Assembly (NCBI GenBank): GCA_964617875.1
Contig: CAZUAI010000026.1
Location: 1-63,697 of the forward strand
Direction: 5' to 3'
Length of the DNA: 63,697 bases
Source of the DNA: CAZMVY01 sp964617875
Lineage (GTDB): Bacteria; Planctomycetota; Phycisphaerae; UBA1845; PWPN01
Every line of letters begins with the position of its first letter. Within the stretch, counting starts at the first letter, position 1. Shown in pieces: positions 41,234 through 50,603 of the stretch. The notes below the pieces were generated by a model that was not told the origin of the DNA, did not search any database, and saw nothing but the letters and a program-made list of their open reading frames with translations. The position numbers and the translations under genes are program-made.

Positions 41234-43981
41234 ATGCCTTTGTGCTCGATCCGCCCTGCGTACGCTCTCTGCGCCTGGAGCGCATTCGCGGTCGCGCAGA
41301 CGGCATCGGCGGCCGACCCGACGACGTGCCCCGCCGCCGCGCCGCTGACCGTCCTGCGAACGATCGTCGATCGGCCGGACGAGCGGATCGCCGTCCTCTC
41401 CAACGGCCTGACCGTCATCCTCAAGGCGCACCGCACCGCCCCCGTCGTCGCCGTGCGGATGTACTGCAAGACCGGCAGCATCTATGAGCAGGAATACGCC
41501 GGAAGCGGCATCAGCCACCTCTTCGAGCACCTGCTGCACGCCGGCGCCACGACCACGCGGTCGGAGGCCGACTCGAAGAAGATCCTGTCCGAGCTTGGCG
41601 ACAACACGAACGCCTTCACCAGCTACGGCACCACGTGCTACTTCATCAATACGGAGAAGCAGAAGCTCGCGACCGCCGTGGACCTGCTCAGCGACTGGAT
41701 CACGCGGCCGGCCTTCCCCGACCAGGCGTTCAAGCGCGAATGGGGCGTCGTGCAGCGCGAACTCGAACGCGACATCGACGAGCCCGACAGCCAGCTCTCC
41801 GACATGACGATGGAGACGATGTACCTCCGCCACCCGATCCGCTTCCCCATCATCGGCCACAAGCAGGCCGTCCAGAGCCTCACCAAGAACGACATCATCG
41901 CCTACTACCGCCGCATGTACGTCCCCGACAACGTCGTCGTCTCGATCGCGGGCGACATGAGCCTCGACGATGCGCTCGCGGCCGTGGCGAAGTCGTTCGC
42001 CTCGTTCGAGCGACGACCGCTGCGCACGATCACGCTCCCCGAAGAGGCCGAGATGACCACGCCCCGGGCCAGCACCCGGCGGATGAACGTCCAGGCCGCC
42101 GTGCTGCGGCTGGCGTGGCCGTCGATCCGCCTGACCGACCCCGACCTGTACGCCCTCGATGTGCTGAGCTTCGTGATGACGCAAGGCGAGAGTTCCCGCC
42201 TGATGCGGACGCTCGTCCGCGAGCAGCAGCTGGCCTACGCCGTCGACAGCTTCAGCTGGACGCCCGAGTGGGCCCGCGGGCTCTTCGTCATCACCGCGCG
42301 GCTCGACCCGAAGAACGTCGAGGCCGCCAAGGCCGCCGTCTGGACCGAGATCCGCCGGCTTCAGGCGGAGCCCGTCTCCGACGAAGAACTCGACCAGGCC
42401 AAGCGACAGAAGATGTCCGAGCATGTCTTCGCGCGACAGACGGCCGAGGAAATCGCCGATTCGATGGCCTCCGACTTCATCGCCACCGGCGACGCGCACT
42501 TCAGCGACAACTACGTGGACCGCATCCAGGAACTGACGCCGGAGGAGATCCGCAGCGCCGCCTCCCGGTATCTTCTCCCCGAATCAACGGGCACGATCAT
42601 GATTCTCCCCAGGGGCGAGGCCGCCGCCGAAACGCAACCCGCGCCGGAACGCACGGCCCCCGCCCGCAAGATCACGCTCGACAACGGCCTGCGCGTCATC
42701 CTGCGGCGCGACGCCTCCGCGCCCCTCGTGTCGGTGCAGCTGTACTGCCTCGGGGGTCTCGTCTGCGAGGACCCGTCGAACAACGGCATCAGCAATATCC
42801 TCGCCGAACTCCTGCTCCGCGGCACCAGGACGCGATCCGCCGAGGAGATCGCACGGTTCTTCGACTCCCGCGGCGCGAACATCGACGGCGGCAGCGGGTT
42901 GAACACGTTCTACGTTCGTTGCGAGGTGCTCAAGGACGACTTCGACGACGCGATGCAGGTCTTCAGCGACATCGTGCAGCACCCCGCCTTCGCCGCGGAG
43001 GAACTCGAGCGGCTCCGGCCGCGCGTGCTCGACGCCATCTCGCGGATCGACGAGTCCTGGCGGTCCGAACTGGACGCCTGCTTCCGCGAACGCTTCTTCT
43101 CGAAGAGCCCCTACCGCATGTTGAGCATCGGCCGCACCGACTCGGTACGGCAGATCACGCCCGCGTCGCTCGCCGCCTTCTTCGGCCGCTTCATGGCGGG
43201 CCCCAACGCCGTGCTGGCCGTCTTCGGCGACATTGACGACGCGAAGGCCGAGGCGCTCGTCCGCAGGCTTTTCGCCGGCCTGCCCGCCAGGGTGGCCGCG
43301 CCCCGCCCGGCGATCCCGCCGGAACCGGCCATCGAACGGCCGACGCTCTTCATCAAGACGGCCCCGCCCGACCGCAAGGCCGCCGGCATCTATGTCGGCT
43401 TTCGCGGCATGGATGTCGCCAACACGAAGGACCGCTACCCGATGGCCGTCCTCGACACGATCATGAGCGGCTACACCTACCCGAGCGGCTGGCTCTTCGA
43501 CGCCCTTCGCGGCGGTGACCGCGACCTCGTCTACGAGGTCCACGCGGTGAACGTCGTCGGCGTCGAGCCCGGCTACTTCGGCATGTACGCCGCCTGCCAG
43601 CCGGAAAGGGTCAACGAGGTCTACCGCATCATGATGGAAAAGGTGGCGAGGGCCCGGGCGGGGACGTTTGACGACGAAGAGCTGAGACAGGCCAAGAGCG
43701 TGATCGTCGCCACGGACCTGATGCAGTCGCGAACCAACGACGCACGCGCCGCGCAGGCCGCGACGGATGAACTGTACGGCCTCGGCTTCGCCCATCGCGA
43801 TCAGTACGCGGCCCGGATCAACGCGGTCTCGCTCGATGACGTCCGCCGCGTCGCCGGGCAGTACCTCACGCAACCGATCGTGGTCGTTGTCACGCCCGAC
43901 CCGAAGGCCGTCAGCATCGGCATCACGCCGACGGCCATCGACGCGGCGAAGCCGGCGACGTCACCGGGAGCAGCGCCATGA
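41234..43981 (+). CDS. Exported M16-family zinc peptidase (two fused halves)
   Basis: A 915-residue pitrilysin-type metallopeptidase, probably periplasmic. Signal peptide to about residue 27 (AFAVAQTASAA). The N-terminal half carries the inverted zinc site HLFEH (H95, E98, H99) and the distal ligand E175 (VVQRELERDI). The C-terminal half (from about 470) repeats the fold but has NGISNILAELL where the zinc site would be, so it is the usual inactive half. Together they form the clamshell that degrades peptides. GAGGAG lies 8 bp before the start. It forms an operon with the CheY-like gene (5-bp gap) and the cyclodeaminase gene (ATGA overlap). A link between peptide turnover and that signalling protein is unexplained. 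Confidence 0.9.
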   Translation: MPLCSIRPAYALCAWSAFAVAQTASAADPTTCPAAAPLTVLRTIVDRPDERIAVLSNGLTVILKAHRTAPVVAVRMYCKTGSIYEQEYAGSGISHLFEHLLHAGATTTRSEADSKKILSELGDNTNAFTSYGTTCYFINTEKQKLATAVDLLSDWITRPAFPDQAFKREWGVVQRELERDIDEPDSQLSDMTMETMYLRHPIRFPIIGHKQAVQSLTKNDIIAYYRRMYVPDNVVVSIAGDMSLDDALAAVAKSFASFERRPLRTITLPEEAEMTTPRASTRRMNVQAAVLRLAWPSIRLTDPDLYALDVLSFVMTQGESSRLMRTLVREQQLAYAVDSFSWTPEWARGLFVITARLDPKNVEAAKAAVWTEIRRLQAEPVSDEELDQAKRQKMSEHVFARQTAEEIADSMASDFIATGDAHFSDNYVDRIQELTPEEIRSAASRYLLPESTGTIMILPRGEAAAETQPAPERTAPARKITLDNGLRVILRRDASAPLVSVQLYCLGGLVCEDPSNNGISNILAELLLRGTRTRSAEEIARFFDSRGANIDGGSGLNTFYVRCEVLKDDFDDAMQVFSDIVQHPAFAAEELERLRPRVLDAISRIDESWRSELDACFRERFFSKSPYRMLSIGRTDSVRQITPASLAAFFGRFMAGPNAVLAVFGDIDDAKAEALVRRLFAGLPARVAAPRPAIPPEPAIERPTLFIKTAPPDRKAAGIYVGFRGMDVANTKDRYPMAVLDTIMSGYTYPSGWLFDALRGGDRDLVYEVHAVNVVGVEPGYFGMYAACQPERVNEVYRIMMEKVARARAGTFDDEELRQAKSVIVATDLMQSRTNDARAAQAATDELYGLGFAHRDQYAARINAVSLDDVRRVAGQYLTQPIVVVVTPDPKAVSIGITPTAIDAAKPATSPGAAP

Positions 43982-44601
43982 GCCGGAACGCCGACGACGA
44001 TCTGCTCTCGCTCTCGATCCGCGAGTTCCTCGACCGCGCCGGCGACCGCACGCCCACGCCCGGCGGCGGCAGCGTCGCCGCGCTCGTCGGCGCCCTCGCC
44101 GCCGCGATGGGCCAGATGGTCGCCCGCTACACGATCGGCAACGCGAAGTACGCCGGGCACGAGCCGGCCGTCCGCGCGTGGCTCGAAGAGCTGGCCCGCG
44201 CCCGCGACGCGTTCTGCCAGTTGATGGCCGAGGATATCGCCGCCTATCAGCGTCTGTCGGCGGCGATGAAGTCGCGCGAACCCGATGCCGCCGAGGAGAA
44301 AGCCCGCGCCCTGGCCGCCGCGACGACCGTGCCGATGGAGATGGTCGCCGTCGCCGCCGCCGTCGTGGCAGGCATGGATTCCATCAAGGACCGGTGCAAC
44401 CGCTACCTGCTCTCGGACCTGGTCGTCGGCGCTGTCCTCTGCAATGCCGCCGCCCGGGCCGCCGCCGCCAACGTCCGCGTGAATCTCGCCCGAAGCGTCG
44501 ACCGCGCCGAGGCCGACCGCCTCGCCGCCGACCTCGCCAACATGCTCGACCACACCAGCCGGCGCTGCGATTCCGTCGCCGCGTACGCCCTGACCGTCTG
44601 A
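43978..44601 (+). CDS. Formimidoyltetrahydrofolate cyclodeaminase-like protein
   Basis: A 207-residue protein equal to the cyclodeaminase half (FTCD_C) of formiminotransferase-cyclodeaminase. It would convert 5-formimino-THF to 5,10-methenyl-THF and ammonia. Family marks are the glycine-rich TPTPGGGSVAALVGALAAAMGQMV near the start, a four-helix core, VPMEMVAVAAAVVAG, and DLVVGAVLCNAAARAAAANVRVNL. No formiminotransferase or histidine-degradation gene is near. Members standing alone often have uncertain specificity, so folate involvement is probable but not proven. The ATG overlaps the M16 peptidase stop by 4 bp. Confidence 0.85.
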   Translation: MSRNADDDLLSLSIREFLDRAGDRTPTPGGGSVAALVGALAAAMGQMVARYTIGNAKYAGHEPAVRAWLEELARARDAFCQLMAEDIAAYQRLSAAMKSREPDAAEEKARALAAATTVPMEMVAVAAAVVAGMDSIKDRCNRYLLSDLVVGAVLCNAAARAAAANVRVNLARSVDRAEADRLAADLANMLDHTSRRCDSVAAYALTV

Positions 44602-44616
44602 ACCCGCGGGTGCGAT

Positions 44617-45027
44617 TCAGTCCGGCACCCATCCGCACTTCGGGCATGCGGACGGCCGGGTCTGGGCACAGCTTACGGGGAGCACGACGTCCGGGTGCTG
44701 CGGGCAGCGGGCCGCGCTGACCGCTTCAAAGCGCCCGCACTTCGGGCATCGCAGGCGGCGGCCGCCCCGACTGCCGTCGTCCGCCGCCACCGTCTGCAGG
44801 CCACCGCTTTTCAGAAGCCGCTCGAAGCCCGCCGGCGTCAGCTCGAACACATGCCGGTCGGCCAGGCAGATGTACAGGGCCGCCGATTCCGGCGTGTCGA
44901 TCTGCTCCGCGTCCGGGTTGCCCCGGAACGTGAACCAGGCCGCCCCACTCAACGCCGCGACAACGATCGCCAGCTTCGCCGCGAGCGAGACCTTCGACAA
45001 CCCGCCTCGGTTGCTGCTGTCGGTCAT
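44617..45027 (-). CDS. Small membrane-anchored protein with C-terminal zinc-ribbon cysteines
   Basis: Not a named family. It has 136 residues: a short cytoplasmic N-terminus, one membrane helix (LAAKLAIVVAALSGAAWFTF, about 14-33), then a soluble domain ending in paired cysteines: RRLRCPKCGRF, AARCPQH, and PSACPKCGW. These could bind one or two zinc ions. The ATG overlaps the stop of the prepilin-like gene by 4 bp (ATGA), so it is translationally coupled to it and may serve the same export system. It converges on the cyclodeaminase gene, 15 bp apart. Confidence 0.6.
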   Translation of the reverse strand: MTDSSNRGGLSKVSLAAKLAIVVAALSGAAWFTFRGNPDAEQIDTPESAALYICLADRHVFELTPAGFERLLKSGGLQTVAADDGSRGGRRLRCPKCGRFEAVSAARCPQHPDVVLPVSCAQTRPSACPKCGWVPD

Positions 45028-45911
45028 AGGCCCGTCTTCTGGTTGTATTCCTGGCGGGCGCACCAGACCGAGTTCCCGCTCGGCGGCGGAGCCGTCCGCC
45101 CTCCCGTGACGTGCTTGTTCAACGTGGGGTTGACGTACACCGAATCCGCCCGACCATCGAGGAACAGAACATTGTGAACGTTCACCTTCCCGTGCCAGCC
45201 CATCACCTTATAGCCACCCGGCAGAACGACATTCCCGAGCGAGTTCGCCAGAATCCAGTCCAGCGGGTCCTCGTCCAGAAGGATGTACCGCCTTGCGTTG
45301 CGCCCCTTCATCATGCGCACGATGCCGTTCGCCAGTTCGAGCTTGCGTGCGTTGGAGTTCCCCTCGTATGCGGCCGTGTAGTACAGCCAGTTCAGGTTGG
45401 CGTCGTAGCTCGTCCCCATCTCCTGATACGCCGTCACGTAAACGGATGGGTTGCTCGCCGGGTCATCATCCCACCGAACGCCCTGGTCTGCCGGGCAGAG
45501 ATACACCTCGAGCCCACGCCCCTTGCCCAGCTTGCTCGCCGCGTACACGTACCGGTTCAGCGGGCGCTGCTCCGCCGGCCAGTTGTTGAGAGTCGCCGGC
45601 GGGAGCGGGATGTGCGCGGTGCCGATCCCCTGCATTCCCCCGTAGTACCACGTTCGAAAGCGAAACGAGCCGTCACTCTGCAGCGGGTAGACGGGCCCCC
45701 AGCAGAACCGGTCCTTGAAATCGGCCAGGTACATCGTGGCGGCCACGCCGAGCGCCTTGAGATTCGCCAGGCATTTCACGCGTTTGGCCTGCTCACGCGA
45801 CTTGGCGAGCGACGGCAACAGCACGGAAACAAGCAACACGATGATCGAAACCACGACAAGCAGCTCGATCAGCGTAAACGCCCGCCGTCGGGTCGAACAA
45901 GGCACGTGCAT
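45024..45911 (-). CDS. Type II secretion/prepilin-like protein
   Basis: A 295-residue protein whose N-terminus RRRAFTLIELLVVVSIIVLLV is the class III prepilin signal and first helix (cut after the arginine-alanine region, with the conserved Glu at +5). Such proteins are abundant in planctomycetes (DUF1559-like and relatives). The long beta-rich C-terminal part includes LCPADQGVRW, YDANLNWLYY, and VHNVLFLDGRADSVYVN, the last being typical of this group. It may be a minor pseudopilin or surface protein. GGAGG lies about 6 bp before the ATG. The zinc-ribbon gene overlaps its stop. Confidence 0.82.
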   Translation of the reverse strand: MHVPCSTRRRAFTLIELLVVVSIIVLLVSVLLPSLAKSREQAKRVKCLANLKALGVAATMYLADFKDRFCWGPVYPLQSDGSFRFRTWYYGGMQGIGTAHIPLPPATLNNWPAEQRPLNRYVYAASKLGKGRGLEVYLCPADQGVRWDDDPASNPSVYVTAYQEMGTSYDANLNWLYYTAAYEGNSNARKLELANGIVRMMKGRNARRYILLDEDPLDWILANSLGNVVLPGGYKVMGWHGKVNVHNVLFLDGRADSVYVNPTLNKHVTGGRTAPPPSGNSVWCARQEYNQKTGL

Positions 45912-46081
45912 TTTTGCCTCCGCAGAGCATTCCAGGCGTATCGGACCGGGAACCGGCAACAGGACGCCCCGGAGCCACCTCACATCTGCCACTACCAGTG
46001 TATCATCTCGCCGGGAAAGGGCAAGCCCTGCGACGACGTTGCCTGGGTTACTCGGGTGCGTCGCGGCACGCGACGTCGGGC

Positions 46082-47488
46082 TCAATAGGCCCCTCGTCCG
46101 CGGCAGACGGCGGGGATCGTCTTGAGCACGTATTTCACGTCCTCAAGCAGCGAGTAGCCCGAAATGTACATCAGCTCGAGCCGGATGCGATCGTCCAGCG
46201 GCAACTCGCCCCGGCCAGAGACCTGCATCGGGCCCGTGATCCCCGGTTTGACGGACAGCCGCTTGCGGTGCCACGGCCGGTAGTGCGACACGACCTCCGC
46301 CGCCTCCGGGCGCGGCCCAACCATACTCATTTCGCCCTTGATGACATTCAGGAGTTGCGGCAGTTCATCGATGCTCGTTCGCCGGAGCACGCGGCCGACG
46401 CGCGTCACCCGCGGGTCGTCCTTGATCTTGTAGGCCGGCTCCGGGAGCGATGCCAGGTCGACCAGTGCCGGCAACTGCTCATCGGCGCCCTCCACCATGG
46501 ACCGGAACTTGTACATGCGGAACGTGCGGCCGTTCTCCCCCACGCGGTCCTGCACGAAAAAGATCCGCCCCTTGCTGTCCAGCCAGATCGCGATCGGTAC
46601 GATCAGAAACAGCGGCAGGCTCAGAACCAGCAGGAACCCGGCCACCACGAGGTCGAACACCCGCTTGACCAGGCTCTGCGTGCCCGTGATGACCGGATCG
46701 CGCAAACCGACGAGCGGGATGCCGTCAATCTCGTTGACCGTCGCGCGGATCAACACGGCGTCGAACACGTCCGGCACGACGTAGATACGGACCGCACGAT
46801 CCTGACAGCGCTGAGCGACCTCCAGCGTCCGGGCGTGCTGCTCGCCGGGCAGGGCAATGTAGATCTCATCGACTTCGTGGCGATCGAGGACCGATTCCAG
46901 CTCGTCCACGGAGCCCAGCGTGTCCCGCTCGTTGCCCTCGCGGATGTAGCCCAGCAGATGCATCCCGAGCGCCGGGTCGCTGCGAAACGTCTCGCCGAGC
47001 CGCCGGGCCACGGGACCGTCGCCGACGATGATCGCCTGCTTGACGAGCAAGCCGCGCCGGTGCAATGCGCGCCGGCTCGCCTCCTTGATCCCGCGCGAGG
47101 CGGCCAGCATTCCCGCCCCGATCACCGCATAGAAGACGATCCCCAGACGCGGGAAGACGAACAGCCGCGTGAAGTAGACGTAGGTGTTGAAGAACGCGAT
47201 CGTGAGCGCAAGCGCCGTCGCCAGGTTGACGATCTCGGGGAACGGCCGCCGCTTGTACCGATACGTCTCGAGCGCCGACGTCACCGCGAGCCACACCAGC
47301 GCAACCACGACGAACGTCTGCGCGACGATGCTCGCCGTGAGCGGCTGCGTCGGCTCACGATACCCGCGCGCCGCGAGCGCCTCCTTGAGGATGTAGGCCG
47401 CGACGATGGCGAGCCAGTTGATCAGGATATCCTGCGTCCGGTGCAGGATGAGCGAAGTGCTGCTCTCACGCCGTATCGCCCTGCTCAT
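46082..47488 (-). CDS. Polyprenyl-phosphate sugar-1-phosphate transferase (WcaJ/WbaP type)
   Basis: A 468-residue inner-membrane enzyme that starts an exopolysaccharide or O-antigen unit by transferring a sugar-1-phosphate from a nucleotide sugar to undecaprenyl phosphate. Four or five N-terminal helices (to about residue 125) are followed by a CoA-binding-like Rossmann domain (QAIIVGDGPVARRLGETF). The catalytic bacterial sugar transferase domain comes last (about 270-468): KRVFDLVVAGFLLVLSLP, the MYKFRSMV core, and TSIDELPQLLNVIKGEMSMVGPRPE. The start at ATG 47488 lacks a good ribosome binding site; an upstream ATG would add a Pro/Arg-rich tail. Divergent from a membrane-protein gene. Which glycan it serves is not visible, as no glycan gene cluster is in the window. 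Confidence 0.88.
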   Translation of the reverse strand: MSRAIRRESSTSLILHRTQDILINWLAIVAAYILKEALAARGYREPTQPLTASIVAQTFVVVALVWLAVTSALETYRYKRRPFPEIVNLATALALTIAFFNTYVYFTRLFVFPRLGIVFYAVIGAGMLAASRGIKEASRRALHRRGLLVKQAIIVGDGPVARRLGETFRSDPALGMHLLGYIREGNERDTLGSVDELESVLDRHEVDEIYIALPGEQHARTLEVAQRCQDRAVRIYVVPDVFDAVLIRATVNEIDGIPLVGLRDPVITGTQSLVKRVFDLVVAGFLLVLSLPLFLIVPIAIWLDSKGRIFFVQDRVGENGRTFRMYKFRSMVEGADEQLPALVDLASLPEPAYKIKDDPRVTRVGRVLRRTSIDELPQLLNVIKGEMSMVGPRPEAAEVVSHYRPWHRKRLSVKPGITGPMQVSGRGELPLDDRIRLELMYISGYSLLEDVKYVLKTIPAVCRGRGAY

Positions 47489-47702
47489 TCGTGGCACGAC
47501 CTGCAAGCTGACCGCACCGCCGGGCTCCGCTGCCCGGCGAGGCTCCACCGACCGCCCCTCACCGACCGCAGGCAGGGGCCTCGACATCGGCGCGAATAGT
47601 CTACCACATCCGGCACGCCAGGCAATACCACCCTGCTTTAACCCCGGCGCAAATGCGTATACAACTCCTATCGGCTCGCACCAGGGAGGTCGTACGCCGC
47701 GA

Positions 47703-49403
47703 ATGACTGATACCAACGTGACCGACCGACCGCGAACATCGAACCGGGTCTTGACGCCCCGCACGACCATGCTGCTCGTCTGTCTTGCGTTTGCGACCCT
47801 TACGCCGTGCTGGTCCTTCCGCCGGTCTCTGACCTTCGAGATCCTGGGCCTCGCCATGCCGTGGACGCGGCCGGGTGTCGCCGGAAACGCCCCACCCGCA
47901 CACTCCCCCGGCAGCGAAGCATTCCGCAGCATCCTCCGCCAGGCCATGCAACCGCTGGGGCAGCCCGGTCTGCGCGAAATACCCGCCCCGACGCCCGAAC
48001 TCCGGACGCACCTGGCAGCCCTGATCGCCGGGGCCGGTTCGATGACCGTCGGAACCGATGCCGCGGCATTCGAGAACCGCGTCGCCGCCCACCGAAAGGT
48101 CGGCGCCGACCCGGCCCAGGCCGTCTGGTGGGCACGGCAGGACCTCAGCGGATATCAGGCGGACTGGAACCGCCGTATCGCCGAAGCGTTCCTCGACGTG
48201 GGCCGGTCGTGGTCGAACGCCGGTCTTGCGGCCGATGCCGTGCTCGCCTACGGCGCCGCTGCCGCGTTGCTCCACCGGTACGCCATGGAACGTCAGGAAC
48301 CGGAAGGGGTCCTCCTGGCCGCTCGCGAGTTGCCCGGTGTGTACCGTTTGATGGCGGATACGGCTGCGACGGCAGCCCCGCCCCCCACCGATTCACCGCC
48401 CACCGCAGCCGCCACGACTGCCGCGACCCGCATCTCGTCGGAATGGATCGCCGGCCTTCGCGCGGAGGCGGACGAATGGGACCGGATCTACGCCGCGTGG
48501 CGCGACGCGGTGATCCAGTCGCCGCCCAGCCTGCTGCCGCACACGGGCACCGCATCGCCGAGCCCGCGCCACCAACGCGCCGCGATGATCGCGCTGACAC
48601 AGGCCGCCCTCGCCGCCGGTGCCTTCTGCTTCTACGCGATTGTGCTTCTGGCCGCAGCAACACTCGGGCTGGCATCGATCATTCTCCGCAAGGCACGGCC
48701 CCCGGTACTCCTCAAAACCCGATGGCCGCAATGGGCAACGCTCGGAATCCTCCTGGCGTTGCCTGCGATGGCTGGGTGTTGGCTCATCACGCACGGAGCG
48801 GGCCAGGACTGGTCGTGGCTGTTCTCCATACGCCTGCTCGCGGCGGCCGCCGCGCTGCTGACCACCGCCGCGGCACTCGCGACATGGCTCGGCGTCCGCT
48901 TCGTGATGCGGTGGCAGGCCCCCCGCGCTCAACGGCGACGGGCCTGGGCACAGGACCTGATGCGCATTGTGACCATTCTCTCGATCGCATCACTCCTGAC
49001 CTGCCTCAACATGCCCTCGGAACGTCCGGCGATCATCCCCCCCGCGATCACCATGCTCGGCCTGTTCGCCTGGTTCTCTCTGGCGATCGTCGCGGTCTGC
49101 GCCCTGGCGCTGCCGGCACGACGGCTCATCGCTCGCATCCGATGCCGCCCACCCGTCCGCGGATCTTCGTGGCCCCTGTCCCGGCAACACGCACTGACGA
49201 CGACCGCCGCCGTCGGTTTTCTGCTCCACGCCGTCCTGCTGTCCGCTTCCCTCTGGCGAAACGAACGGGCATACCAGACCTGTTCCGCCCACACCGCCGA
49301 GGCGCTCCGGCAGGAAACGTGCATCCGGCTCGGCCGCGACTGGCAGCAACGACACCCGCTTCGCGGCCCGGAGTTACTCGCCGCACTGGGCCCTCCTGAA
49401 TGA
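47703..49403 (+). CDS. Membrane protein of unknown function
   Basis: A 566-residue protein not recognised as a family. One membrane helix near the N-terminus (LLVCLAFATLTPCW) is followed by a soluble region of about 260 residues, helical and Ala/Arg-rich (WARQDLSGYQADWNRRIAEAFL). Then come about five membrane helices (from about 300), with a second soluble stretch and a last helix (TTTAAVGFLLHAVLLSASLW). GGGAGG lies 14 bp before the ATG, a little far. It is divergent from the sugar transferase gene. The periplasmic or cytoplasmic side of the large domain is not certain. Confidence 0.5.
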   Translation: MTDTNVTDRPRTSNRVLTPRTTMLLVCLAFATLTPCWSFRRSLTFEILGLAMPWTRPGVAGNAPPAHSPGSEAFRSILRQAMQPLGQPGLREIPAPTPELRTHLAALIAGAGSMTVGTDAAAFENRVAAHRKVGADPAQAVWWARQDLSGYQADWNRRIAEAFLDVGRSWSNAGLAADAVLAYGAAAALLHRYAMERQEPEGVLLAARELPGVYRLMADTAATAAPPPTDSPPTAAATTAATRISSEWIAGLRAEADEWDRIYAAWRDAVIQSPPSLLPHTGTASPSPRHQRAAMIALTQAALAAGAFCFYAIVLLAAATLGLASIILRKARPPVLLKTRWPQWATLGILLALPAMAGCWLITHGAGQDWSWLFSIRLLAAAAALLTTAAALATWLGVRFVMRWQAPRAQRRRAWAQDLMRIVTILSIASLLTCLNMPSERPAIIPPAITMLGLFAWFSLAIVAVCALALPARRLIARIRCRPPVRGSSWPLSRQHALTTTAAVGFLLHAVLLSASLWRNERAYQTCSAHTAEALRQETCIRLGRDWQQRHPLRGPELLAALGPPE

Positions 49404-49431
49404 GGGCTATGGCATTGCCGACCGCCGATGC

Positions 49432-49437
49432 TATAAT
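49432..49437 (+). promoter_or_regulatory. Candidate -10 box TATAAT for the LOG-family gene
   Basis: GCTATAATGAC lies 29 bp before the ATG. A TTGCCG occurs only 11 bp upstream of it, too close for a normal -35. Confidence 0.45.
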
Positions 49438-49465
49438 GACAGATTGCGCATGAGAAAGGACAACG

Positions 49466-50548
49466 ATGCCTCTGGAAGCTGACGACGGTTTCGGCCCGCC
49501 TTCCCCCGCCGCGTTTACCGGCACGGTCATGCCCGCATTCCCACGGGACCCGGAGCGGGACAGGGCGATCAACGACTTCCTCGAAAAATGGGCCCCCGGC
49601 GGCGACAAGGAACTGCTCGGGGAGATGATGATCACCATCTGCCGACTGGGACGCGACGGCACCGGCCGCGGCGAGCTGAAGATGCTGAATCGCGCAATCA
49701 AAGAGCTGCGGTACGCGTTCAAGACGTTCGCCCCCTACCAGGCTGTACGCAAGGTGAGCATCTTCGGCTCGAGCCGCACGCCCGAAGACCACCCCGAATA
49801 CCTCGCCGCCGTGCAGTTCGCCCGCCGGATGCGGGAGGAAAAGTGGATGGTGATCACCGGAGCCGGCGACGGGATCATGCGCGCCGGCCACGGCGGTGCT
49901 GGCCGGGAAGCGAGCTTCGGCGTCGCCATCCGTCTGCCGTTCGAACAGAAGACAAACCCCATCATCGCAGACGACTCGAAGCTGGTGAACTTCAAGTATT
50001 TCTTTACGCGCAAACTGATTTTCATGAAGGAAGCGTCCGCGATCGCCCTTTTCCCGGGTGGCTTCGGCACGCAGGATGAGGGCTTCGAGGCCATCACGCT
50101 GATCCAGACCGGCAAAGCACCGGTCATGCCGATCGTGCTCGTGGACGCCCCGGGCGGCATCTACTGGCAACACTGGCGCACCTATGTCGTGGCCGAACTC
50201 CTTCGCACCAACATGATCAGCCCGGAGGACATGAACCTCGTCCGCATCACCGACGACACGGAGACGGCCGTTCGCGAGATCATCCACTTCTATTCGCGAT
50301 ATCACTCGATGCGTTATGTCAAAGAGAAGCTGGTTCTCCGGCTGAACTCGCCGGTCAGCGAGAAGGTCCTGGAGCAGTTAAACCACGACTACGGCGACCT
50401 TCTCAGCACCGGCCGCATCGAGCAGTCCGCCGACGCCTTGCCCGAGGAGAACGGAGAGCTGCCCGGCAAACCGCGCCTGGTGCTGCATTTCAACCACCAG
50501 AGCCACGGGCGCCTGCGCCTGCTGATCAACGCCGTCAACAACGCATGA
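49466..50548 (+). CDS. LOG-family protein (lysine-decarboxylase-like Rossmann fold)
   Basis: A 360-residue soluble protein. The central part (about 90-275) is the LOG domain: VSIFGSSRTP, MVITGAGDGIMRAGHGGA, and the signature PGGFGTQDEGFEAITL, the PGGxGTxxE motif. LOG proteins hydrolyse nucleoside 5'-monophosphates to release free base (cytokinin-activating in plants); earlier annotation as lysine decarboxylase is not supported. N- and C-terminal extensions of about 90 residues each make it longer than the common 190-residue form; such long versions occur in several phyla. AAAGGA lies 5 bp before the ATG. Convergent with the next gene. Confidence 0.85.
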   Translation: MPLEADDGFGPPSPAAFTGTVMPAFPRDPERDRAINDFLEKWAPGGDKELLGEMMITICRLGRDGTGRGELKMLNRAIKELRYAFKTFAPYQAVRKVSIFGSSRTPEDHPEYLAAVQFARRMREEKWMVITGAGDGIMRAGHGGAGREASFGVAIRLPFEQKTNPIIADDSKLVNFKYFFTRKLIFMKEASAIALFPGGFGTQDEGFEAITLIQTGKAPVMPIVLVDAPGGIYWQHWRTYVVAELLRTNMISPEDMNLVRITDDTETAVREIIHFYSRYHSMRYVKEKLVLRLNSPVSEKVLEQLNHDYGDLLSTGRIEQSADALPEENGELPGKPRLVLHFNHQSHGRLRLLINAVNNA

Positions 50549-50603
50549 GTCGGCGGTTCTGCCTTGCCGCTGTCGGAGATCATCGCCGCCGAGGCGCGGC
50601 GAG

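Noticed and set aside
49466..50548. Lysine decarboxylase
   Set aside because: The PGGxGTxxE motif marks the LOG family, whose known activity is on nucleoside monophosphates; the older name is a misannotation.
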